From the NCBI GenBank assembly GCA_039961635.1, contig JABRWB010000014.1:1-64000 (forward strand): 64,000 nucleotides of DNA, in the 5' to 3' direction. The notes beneath the pieces were generated by a model. The model worked only from the letters and a program-made list of their open reading frames with translations, had not been told where the DNA came from and did no database searches. Source of the stretch: a bacterium. GTDB taxonomy: Bacteria > 4484-113 > JAGGVC01. Positions within the stretch are counted from its first letter, which is position 1; each line of letters opens with the position of its first letter. The position numbers and the translations under genes were made by a program. Below are positions 17,379 through 24,206 of this stretch, one piece after another.

Positions 17379-17765
17379 TTGCCACTTACCTTCAGTTGGC
17401 CTGGATTCGCAGTATCACTTTTGGTGATTGCGTTCGGCATATGGGGCTATAGATCCGAGCGCAGGTTTCTTTCTTATTTGGCTCCTTCCGATCGGCTTTG
17501 GAGCGCGACACTCGGCGCCATCATAAATATTTGCCTGGCTTTTTTCTGCGTGGTTTTTACTTTCAACCTCTGGGTCAAGAGGGAAGTATTCGCCTTTACT
17601 ATAGCCCTACTAATCGTGTTCCTGCTTGTGGTGATCATTTATCTTGCCGTCAGGTGGAGGCTGTCGCTTTTGCTTTTGGGCAATGAAGCAAAAGAAGGTA
17701 TCAGGAAACTGAAAGAGGAGCTTGAGCGTTTCTCCGGCCAGGACAGAGGAGGAAACGGAATATGA
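17379..17765 (+). CDS. Small three-helix membrane protein, unknown
   Basis: 128 residues, TTG start directly after the previous stop, with GGAGG seven bases upstream. Three membrane helices (about 8-24, 42-62, 69-90) and a charged cytoplasmic tail (KEGIRKLKEELERFSGQDR) that could form a coiled coil. No family recognised. It overlaps the next gene by four bases (ATGA). Confidence 0.65.
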   Translation: MPLTFSWPGFAVSLLVIAFGIWGYRSERRFLSYLAPSDRLWSATLGAIINICLAFFCVVFTFNLWVKREVFAFTIALLIVFLLVVIIYLAVRWRLSLLLLGNEAKEGIRKLKEELERFSGQDRGGNGI

Positions 17766-18286
17766 TTCAGCCGGTTATGGCAATTCTTTCCGGGCAAGCG
17801 TCGCTTTTCGCGATTTCGGCGGATTTGATTAGAGCCCTTTTGATCCCATCAGTAATATTGTTCGCATTGGTGGTGATTTTAATTTATTCGATAATGCTTT
17901 TAAAGCGATATCAAATGCGAAATCCCATCGCAGAGCTGGACAAAGAATTCCGGGCGGAAAAGGACACCCTATTAATTCTTGCGGAGAAAAAAAAGCAGGA
18001 ACGTGAAAAGGCGATGAAGGCTGACGAGGCCAGAATGCGCGTTCTTGAGGAAATGGGGGAGCAATCAGTCAATATGCCCGATTATCTCGGTACGGAGTGC
18101 CCAAATTGCCTGCAGCCGATGGCCGAAGATACTGAAATATTGGTTCTTCTGGATTGCGCGACGGCCGTCCACTCGGTTTGCTTCAAGGATTTTCTGCTTC
18201 TGTCGCCCGAATCCAAAAGCCGTTACGTTTATTTGTATCCTGACGGCGAATTCGCCTCCTGGGATGACATCAAATCAAGGCTCTGA
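17762..18286 (+). CDS. Membrane protein with a RING-like zinc-ligand cluster
   Basis: 174 residues. One membrane helix (about 22-46), a long charged helix (about 55-100, KKKQEREKAMKADEARMRVLEE) and a C-terminal cytoplasmic domain with cysteine/histidine ligands: CPNCLQPM, then DCATAVHSVC about 20 residues later. The C-x2-C ... C-x4-H-x2-C layout resembles half of a RING/zinc-ribbon; RING-like domains are uncommon in bacteria. No family recognised. It is the third gene of the rsmI-propeller cluster. Confidence 0.6.
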   Translation: MIQPVMAILSGQASLFAISADLIRALLIPSVILFALVVILIYSIMLLKRYQMRNPIAELDKEFRAEKDTLLILAEKKKQEREKAMKADEARMRVLEEMGEQSVNMPDYLGTECPNCLQPMAEDTEILVLLDCATAVHSVCFKDFLLLSPESKSRYVYLYPDGEFASWDDIKSRL

Positions 18287-18306
18287 CAATCCTCAAGGAA
18301 CAAGCT

Positions 18307-18543
18307 TTGAATCCGGAAACACCAGCGGCAGTGCTCCTGACAAAATTTACAGCCCTTACCATCCTTGTCATCTCGATTATTTCGATCTTCGCGTTCTGGG
18401 CAGTAAGGCGGATAATCGCGGCCACATCTACGGCGGGCAAAATTCGCGAGGACGACGGCAACGAAACAAAAAAGCGGAATGAATTGCTCGCGAAACTTGA
18501 AAAAATGGCCGCATCGAAGGAAAACGAAGATACCGGCCAATAG
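18307..18543 (+). CDS. Short single-pass membrane protein, unknown
   Basis: 78 residues. TTG start with AAGGA six bases upstream. One membrane helix (about 13-35) and a charged, probably coiled-coil tail (ETKKRNELLAKLEKMAASKEN). It resembles its two upstream neighbours in layout (helix plus charged tail) and ends the cluster, 20 bases after the zinc-motif gene. Confidence 0.5.
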   Translation: MNPETPAAVLLTKFTALTILVISIISIFAFWAVRRIIAATSTAGKIREDDGNETKKRNELLAKLEKMAASKENEDTGQ

Positions 18544-18613
18544 GCTTACAGCGTTAGAAGAGACTTCTAGAAGAGACTAAAGGTTTTGCGGAATGCCGCT
18601 TATTGGGAGCCGA

Positions 18614-19453
18614 TCACCGTGATTCAAACGACTTAAACCTAATATCCACAGCAATGTTGCCCGCCTCTTGGATATTGTTTGTGGCGGACATAAAAATGGT
18701 TGGCGGAATCACGCCTTCTTGGCGTGCCATGAAATCGCGGAATCTATCGTATTTGGAACTCGGAATTACGAGATGGACTTCCGTAGGAAGGCTTCCGGCA
18801 AACCTAAGCAGATTTTGCTGTCCCGGCAGTGAAGCGCCGCCAGGAGGATTTACCGTAGCGCCGTCAAAAATGGTTGTCTGATTGAAAAACGGCGCGACGA
18901 CATCACGAACCGCTTCGCCGCTGGCGTAGCTGGAAAGAACACGTGAGAAAAATTCCTCAGGTGCAACCCCAACAACCTCGAACAACACTTTTTGTCTGGC
19001 GCTGGCTTCAAGAATCTGGTTTTTAACCCCTCCTGAAACACCCGGAGAAGCAAGGCGGTTTTGCGGCCCAACAGTCCTTTCAACGCTTACGATATATTTT
19101 TCAGTCCGATCAAGCCAATTGACCAATCCAGTAATTCCAAGGGCAATCCCGCCGAAAAGGAAAGACACCAAGATAACGGAGAGCGTTACCGTCGCATAGT
19201 TCAGCCGGTAATTGCGCTTAACCGGGATAAGCTCCTTGTCAACACGGCGCAAAAGGTGGCTTTTGAAGTTATCGTTAAGGATTTCGACCTTGGGAAGGCG
19301 CTGGAGATAGTTCTTTATCCTGCGCTGGAACATTACTTCAGCTCTTAAGGCTGCATCCGATTTTAAACGCTCCTCAAATTCCGCGCGCTTGGCAGGCTCC
19401 AGCCTGTCGTCCAGGTATGCACTGATCAACTGCCACCATTCGTTTCCGACCAC
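18614..19453 (-). CDS. Transmembrane anti-sigma factor (no zinc motif)
   Basis: 279 residues. The N-terminal cytoplasmic part (WWQLISAYLDDRLEPAKRAEFEERL, about 5-65) looks like an anti-sigma helical domain but lacks the HxxxCxxC zinc site of the ZAS family. One membrane helix (about 88-112) leads to a ~165-residue periplasmic domain with LRFAGSLPTEVHLVIPSSKYDRF. The GTG start overlaps the sigma factor stop by one base, the usual arrangement of a sigma/anti-sigma pair. Function is inferred from position and topology. The periplasmic domain is unassigned. Confidence 0.65.
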   Translation of the reverse strand: MVGNEWWQLISAYLDDRLEPAKRAEFEERLKSDAALRAEVMFQRRIKNYLQRLPKVEILNDNFKSHLLRRVDKELIPVKRNYRLNYATVTLSVILVSFLFGGIALGITGLVNWLDRTEKYIVSVERTVGPQNRLASPGVSGGVKNQILEASARQKVLFEVVGVAPEEFFSRVLSSYASGEAVRDVVAPFFNQTTIFDGATVNPPGGASLPGQQNLLRFAGSLPTEVHLVIPSSKYDRFRDFMARQEGVIPPTIFMSATNNIQEAGNIAVDIRFKSFESR

Positions 19454-20058
19454 TAAATCTTCACCTTATCCCTGATCATGGACCTTGCGCGGCTGATGCG
19501 GCTTTTTACGGTCCCTATTGATATACCCAAAATCGCCGAAATCTCTTCGTAGGAAAGCTCGTTCACTTCCCGCATTATGAGGATATCCCTGTAAATGTGG
19601 GGCAATTTGCGGAGCTCCTCGATAATGCTCTGGGCAACCTGCCTGTGTTCGAATAGGACTTGCGGATTGCTGGCCACATCAGGCTGGTTCTCAATCACGT
19701 CCACGGACTTTTCCTCGTCCCGCTCGACCGGAACGAAGAAAAGCTTGGCCAGCATCGAACGTCGCCTTGCGTAGCTGCGGCAATAGTTGAGGACGATTTT
19801 GTATATCCAGCTCTCAAAAGAGGCTTCGCCCCGGTACTTGCGGATGAACCTGAATACACGCAGGAAGATCTCCTGGGCGATGTCCTCAATATCGTCCACA
19901 TTGCCCAAATGCTGGTAGACGAGGTTGAACACGTACTTTTGGTAGCGGGTGATAAGCTCGTCGAACGCGCCCAAGTCTCCGAGCTGACACCTGGCTATCA
20001 GCTCGTTCATTTCGGTCGCGTTGAAGCGGTTATCCACAGAGATAACTACCAAAGACAT
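19453..20058 (-). CDS. ECF-type RNA polymerase sigma factor
   Basis: 201 residues. Region 2 includes YVFNLVYQHLGNVDDIEDIAQ and IFLRVFRFIRKYRGEASFESW (about 40-85); region 4 has ELSYEEISAILGISIGTVKS, the helix-turn-helix for the -35 box (about 165-185). The overall pattern is close to RpoE-like ECF factors. Start ATG 20058; it lacks a strong Shine-Dalgarno site. An ECF-style promoter (GGAAC-N17-GTCTAA) lies just upstream, so it probably controls itself. The anti-sigma gene follows. Confidence 0.93.
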   Translation of the reverse strand: MSLVVISVDNRFNATEMNELIARCQLGDLGAFDELITRYQKYVFNLVYQHLGNVDDIEDIAQEIFLRVFRFIRKYRGEASFESWIYKIVLNYCRSYARRRSMLAKLFFVPVERDEEKSVDVIENQPDVASNPQVLFEHRQVAQSIIEELRKLPHIYRDILIMREVNELSYEEISAILGISIGTVKSRISRARSMIRDKVKI

Positions 20059-20068
20059 CTGCCGGTGT

Positions 20069-20096
20069 TTAGACCCTCTGTCGCAGGATTTGTTCC
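20069..20096 (-). promoter_or_regulatory. ECF-type promoter of the sigma/anti-sigma operon
   Basis: On the minus strand GGAAC (20092-20096), 17 bases, GTCTAA (20069-20074). This matches the RpoE-type consensus (GGAACTT-N15-GTCTAA) in both boxes and spacing. The start codon is only ten bases after the -10 box, so the leader would be very short. Confidence 0.65.
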
Positions 20097-20128
20097 CGAC
20101 CGGTCCCCTCATCCGGCCCATTGGATTG

Positions 20129-20134
20129 TATCAT
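20129..20134 (+). promoter_or_regulatory. -10 box of a probable leaderless promoter for rqcH
   Basis: TATCAT, six bases, then GTG 20141. The same TATCAT-N6-GTG unit precedes the genes at 23211 and 62567. Confidence 0.5.
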
Positions 20135-20140
20135 GGGTTC

Positions 20141-21868
20141 GTGGATGTCTTCGAGTTTAAGGCTGTTATCGATGCACTGGCCCAAGATTGGACGGGCGCT
20201 CGCGTCCTTGATGTAAATTCTTTCGGAAGATATCTTTTCGGAGTCAATCTATCCGCTCAAAGATGCTCCATTTGGTTCTTGTTTTCAACCAGCAGTGGAC
20301 ATCCGGGAGTGGGATTCTGCAGCGAGTTGCCGGCGCAGTTTAGCGAAGCGAAGACAGAAAGCAATTTCGGGGAAGTTATGAGAAGCCATCTGGCAAACTC
20401 GCTTCTAACCGGCGCGTTCAGGCCTCCTGGCGAACGCCGCGTAGAACTGGTATTCAATCGAATGCAAAAATTTGACAAATCGGTCGAAAGGGTGATTGTC
20501 ATCGAGATAATGGGACGGCACAGCGGCGCTTTTCTACTGTCCGACAAAAGGATCGTACTCGGTTCAGCGAAGCTTTTTAATGCAACTTCCAGCAGGTTCC
20601 GGACGATTTCGGTCGGAAAGCCCTATATAGAACCGCCGCCGCTCTCAAAGCTTTCTCCGGAGCTGCTTACTTGGGGAGACTGGAGTAATATCGCCAGCCA
20701 AATCTCCACTGAAAGCCGGGACAAACCTCTTGTCGAAGCGCTTTTGGAGCGGTTTACGGGGCTGACGCGCGAGTCTGCAAATCGTATTTTGCAAATTGCG
20801 GGCCTTAATCCGGGCGAATCAAAGGCGAATCTGGTGTCGGAGGGATCAACCGCGGAAAGCTTGTTCGGCGCTTTCGAATCGCTCCGGAATCCGGAAACCC
20901 TGGAGGCCGTGCTTGGGGTTGCGGAAGCAGCCGGTGCCCTGCCGGAGCATTTTGCACAAAGGCTGTTTTTCCTGGTGAATGCAGTAAGGGATTCAGTTCC
21001 CTCTATTCGGATGGGGAAGGACGCGAAATCAAGGAAGCTGGAAAGACTTCGCGAGGAACTTGCAAAGGCATCCAAGTGGAGGTGCCTTGAAACGGTGGCG
21101 GCGCTGTTTTACGAGGGTGCTGGCCGGAATTCCGGGGTGTCGCCTTCGAGGCATGACATTGCAAAGCTGTATTCGCAGGCGGAAACCAAAGCAAAACTAC
21201 TTGGATGCCTTCGCGAGATGGAAAAACTGATCGGGACGATGTTGGCGTCAAGGGACAAAATGCCTTCGCCGGGCGCCATTGCCTCCAGGCTCGCTGCAGG
21301 GGCGGCGCGATATCAAAGGGCCATACCGGAACTTGAAAAGCGGATAGCGGCGCTTGAATCCGGCGATGATTTGAAAAATCGAATCACGAGCAAGCAAAAT
21401 GCCGAGATCCGGGAAACCACTGCTCCCGAAAGCACCCTGGCAGCGCTTCGTGGACTCGGAATTCGTCATAGGCTGTACTTTGCCGACGACGGAACGCCTA
21501 TTGTGCTTGGGCTTTCCGCGCGGTCAAACGACGCGCTTTACAGAAAATTCGGCTCAACACCGAACTGGTTTTTTCATGTCAGGGATGCGGCGGGAAGCTG
21601 GGTGATCGCTTTGACGGGTAAAGCGCCCCTTTCGGATTGCGCCAAGCGCGATGCGGCGATTATCGCGGCAGCCAACAGCAAGCTGAAGGGCGACAACACC
21701 GTGGAAGTGTCCTACACTCAAATGAAAAATCTCAGAAAGCCGAAAGGGCTGGGAACGGGCAAGGTATTGATTGCCAAGGAAAAAACAATTGCGGTTAAGC
21801 CCGCGGATTTGGCGAAAATAAAAGACAGGGATAATCAGCCTGCCCCTTTTAGGACTAAAAAAGATTGA
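20141..21868 (+). CDS. rqcH: Ribosome quality control protein RqcH (NFACT family)
   Basis: 575 residues. RqcH binds stalled 50S-peptidyl-tRNA complexes and directs alanine tailing of the nascent chain. NFACT-N (about 1-180) includes IEIMGRHSGAFLL; a helix-hairpin-helix region (RFTGLTRESANRILQIAGL) and a long helical middle follow; NFACT-R (about 425-530) shows DDGTPIVLGLSARSNDALY and NWFFHVRDAAGSWV. The DR pair needed for alanine tailing in Bacillus (D97-R98) aligns to R99-R100 here (PPGERRVELVF), so the acidic residue seems lost. GTG 20141 fits family starts. Confidence 0.88.
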   Translation: MDVFEFKAVIDALAQDWTGARVLDVNSFGRYLFGVNLSAQRCSIWFLFSTSSGHPGVGFCSELPAQFSEAKTESNFGEVMRSHLANSLLTGAFRPPGERRVELVFNRMQKFDKSVERVIVIEIMGRHSGAFLLSDKRIVLGSAKLFNATSSRFRTISVGKPYIEPPPLSKLSPELLTWGDWSNIASQISTESRDKPLVEALLERFTGLTRESANRILQIAGLNPGESKANLVSEGSTAESLFGAFESLRNPETLEAVLGVAEAAGALPEHFAQRLFFLVNAVRDSVPSIRMGKDAKSRKLERLREELAKASKWRCLETVAALFYEGAGRNSGVSPSRHDIAKLYSQAETKAKLLGCLREMEKLIGTMLASRDKMPSPGAIASRLAAGAARYQRAIPELEKRIAALESGDDLKNRITSKQNAEIRETTAPESTLAALRGLGIRHRLYFADDGTPIVLGLSARSNDALYRKFGSTPNWFFHVRDAAGSWVIALTGKAPLSDCAKRDAAIIAAANSKLKGDNTVEVSYTQMKNLRKPKGLGTGKVLIAKEKTIAVKPADLAKIKDRDNQPAPFRTKKD

Positions 21869-21870
21869 GT

Positions 21871-23211
21871 CTAGTTCCCATACAAAACCTGCACCCAATG
21901 AAGCCTCATTCCATTTGGTGACCAGACCTCGCTCCTGCCGCTGCCGTCGTAATTCACCGACCAGACTTTGCCGTTTTCCTGGAAGATCACAAGTTTGGAG
22001 CGAATGTCGAGGTCGTAAAAACCTTTGCCCGATTCCTGCTTGAATCTGACGACTTTTTCTGCGGCTTCCGGCCCCAACGTGCGGCCGCTGTCCAAATCGG
22101 AAAGTGAAATCTTGTGCACCTGATAATAGAAATCCGGCCTGCGCCGCTCCTCTGCGCTTCCGCTTTGCGAATACTCCGCCTCAAGCGTAACATAAAACAT
22201 TAGACCGTTCAGCCTGTCTATTCTCGGCCTTCTGACATGCTTTTGCAATTCAAGTGCGGTTCTGTAAATTTCGTTAGGCTCGTGAAATACGCGAATTACA
22301 TTGCCGAGGTCGTTTCGAGCAAGGTCATCCGCAATGAGTGCGACATCGCCGCTTGGAAGCCGGATAAGAAACCGCGGCTCGTCCGCGAGAGGAATTTCGG
22401 CCTTAACCTCCCCGTCGTTGTCGAATACAAGCAGTTGATTGGTTCGGCCGACTAGCGCGACCCAGGTTTCGTCTTGCCCGAACAGGACATCCCGCAGGAT
22501 CGTCCTCACGGGAACGGATTTGAGACCTGTCCAATTCCGTGAACCTGCTTCAGTATCGAAAATGGAATGGCGCACAGTTCTTGGATATCCTGTGGCTATC
22601 AGTGTTTGAGGCACAGTAACGAAAGTAAAAAACACCCGGTCGTCGGAATCCCCCCATATACCGATTTTGCCGAAATTTGCTGAAAGAATTTCCCCGGGCA
22701 ATCCGCTTGATAAGACCTTGATTTTTCGCTCCGGGCCGTCCAATACGCATAAATCTGAAGGAATTTTGCCCGGAAACAAAATCCGCCACAAAAACCGGGA
22801 TGGAACATCGGCGTCTTCGAGATAAACCAGCCTGGTCTTTGCTGAATTAACCGAGGCGATGTTTTCAACGGCAAGATCGGCAATTTTCAAAGCTTCCTTC
22901 GATTCCGGTGAAAAAGCGACAAGTGAGCTTTTGGTTCCCTTTTCGAAAGCGACACCAAGAAACACGCGTCCTCTGTTCAACATCGGTTCGAGATTCCTGA
23001 CAATTCCGGCTCGGGCATAGGACTTGGTCAGGTGAATATAAAGCATGACGAATAGCGACAAAGCTGTCGCAACTGCAGCGACAGTGATCAACACCGCGAT
23101 CTGCCCTTTGACAGCTTTCGAAAACCTGCGCGTCTTTTTTTCACGCTTTTCGCGCGTGGTCAGAACGGCGGACGGGGATGGCGGCCCGGAAGGACTCGAT
23201 TTGGTCTCCAC
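21871..23211 (-). CDS. Membrane-anchored beta-propeller protein, unknown
   Basis: 446 residues. A basic cytoplasmic tail (about 1-40, many K/R/S/P), one membrane helix (about 41-62) and a large extracytoplasmic domain with propeller-like repeats: SLVAFSPESKEALKIADL, TRLVYLEDADV, DETWVALVGRTNQLLVFDNDGEVK, SKLVIFQENGKVWSVNYDGSG. No family name can be given. It resembles the 16275-17378 protein in layout only. GTG start with TATCAT six bases upstream. Ends three bases after the convergent rqcH. Confidence 0.6.
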   Translation of the reverse strand: METKSSPSGPPSPSAVLTTREKREKKTRRFSKAVKGQIAVLITVAAVATALSLFVMLYIHLTKSYARAGIVRNLEPMLNRGRVFLGVAFEKGTKSSLVAFSPESKEALKIADLAVENIASVNSAKTRLVYLEDADVPSRFLWRILFPGKIPSDLCVLDGPERKIKVLSSGLPGEILSANFGKIGIWGDSDDRVFFTFVTVPQTLIATGYPRTVRHSIFDTEAGSRNWTGLKSVPVRTILRDVLFGQDETWVALVGRTNQLLVFDNDGEVKAEIPLADEPRFLIRLPSGDVALIADDLARNDLGNVIRVFHEPNEIYRTALELQKHVRRPRIDRLNGLMFYVTLEAEYSQSGSAEERRRPDFYYQVHKISLSDLDSGRTLGPEAAEKVVRFKQESGKGFYDLDIRSKLVIFQENGKVWSVNYDGSGRSEVWSPNGMRLHWVQVLYGN

Positions 23212-23217
23212 GTATCA

Positions 23218-23223
23218 ATGATA
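23218..23223 (-). promoter_or_regulatory. -10 box of a probable leaderless promoter
   Basis: TATCAT on the minus strand, six bases, then GTG 23211. It sits inside the 21-base gap after the amj stop codon. Confidence 0.5.
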
Positions 23224-23232
23224 ACCGACGGA

Positions 23233-24153
23233 CTAGATTGCCGGAGTTCCGGAGCCTGAAAACGCATGCACCACCTTGGCAGCCCAGCCGACGTACTCCG
23301 CCATCGGAACCAGAAAAAGCTGCGCAAGCAATGTACCTGCAATTTTCGTCCATATCAGGTAAAAGTTCATCACCTTGATATCGGTCTCCGGACGCTTGCC
23401 CAGAATGCATTGATCGGTTATAAGCGCGGCTGTCGGATCGACAAGCATAAAAAGCAGGAAAGTCGCTATGCCGTTTACCAGCCCGGACAGAGTCGCGGCG
23501 GTGGCGCGGAATTCGGGGAGCATCGCGCCCGCAAGCAACGACGAAAGCACTCCGATGGTATAAAACGTAGTGACGAACAGGTGCCAGAAAAGGAATCCTT
23601 TGGGTATCCGGCGCCAGTCCATGTATTTTTGGAAATGCTCGCGACCTGGAAGCTTGAGGCGGAGCAGATTGACGGGATTGAAAATCATCGCGGCGGCGCG
23701 GGCCATGCTCTTGCGCTGTTCGAAATCAAGAATCACCGCCGAAAAAATCCGCTGAAACGTCGGCGTCAAAAACGCGCCGATCATCGCTCCGAAAGTATAG
23801 GCAAGAACGAGCATCCGGAACTTGGGCAACACGATGTCGAATGCAGTGATTTCGTTGGCCGTTTCAAGTAACGGCCCGGCACCCTGCGCCGCTACCTGGT
23901 TCACCGCGCTGTCAATCATCCCGCCGACGAAAGGCGCCTGAATCATGTTCGACATGCGGGAGAAAACCATCAGAATATTGAAAAGCGAAAGCGCAATTGC
24001 AAGGCGTTTGGTCAGAACACCGGCCACGCGAATGGACAGGTTGAGCGTGTCAACAACGCTCATCAGGCCGAGCAGTACAAAAACAAACAAAACCACGCCG
24101 TCGACGCTGAACAGACTTAAAAGCGCGTCGAAGAAATGGATTATCGAATCCAA
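23233..24153 (-). CDS. amj: Lipid II flippase Amj
   Basis: 306 residues with about six to eight membrane helices. The opening region IRVAGVLTKRLAIALSLFNI and RMSNMIQAPFVGGMID match the Amj family (alternate to MurJ, DUF2837), shown in Bacillus subtilis to flip the peptidoglycan precursor lipid II across the membrane. The TTG start at 24153 has GGAGGG seven bases upstream. In Bacillus amj is induced by envelope stress when MurJ is blocked; whether a murJ exists here cannot be seen. Confidence 0.85.
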   Translation of the reverse strand: MDSIIHFFDALLSLFSVDGVVLFVFVLLGLMSVVDTLNLSIRVAGVLTKRLAIALSLFNILMVFSRMSNMIQAPFVGGMIDSAVNQVAAQGAGPLLETANEITAFDIVLPKFRMLVLAYTFGAMIGAFLTPTFQRIFSAVILDFEQRKSMARAAAMIFNPVNLLRLKLPGREHFQKYMDWRRIPKGFLFWHLFVTTFYTIGVLSSLLAGAMLPEFRATAATLSGLVNGIATFLLFMLVDPTAALITDQCILGKRPETDIKVMNFYLIWTKIAGTLLAQLFLVPMAEYVGWAAKVVHAFSGSGTPAI

Positions 24154-24206
24154 TCGGCGTCCCTCCGAATCACTCTATCTGCTTCGGACCAATAGGACTC
24201 CATGGA

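Noticed and set aside
18555-18577. Direct repeat TAGAAGAGAC, 13 bases apart, between convergent genes
   Set aside because: Two copies only and no associated structure or T-run; could be chance.
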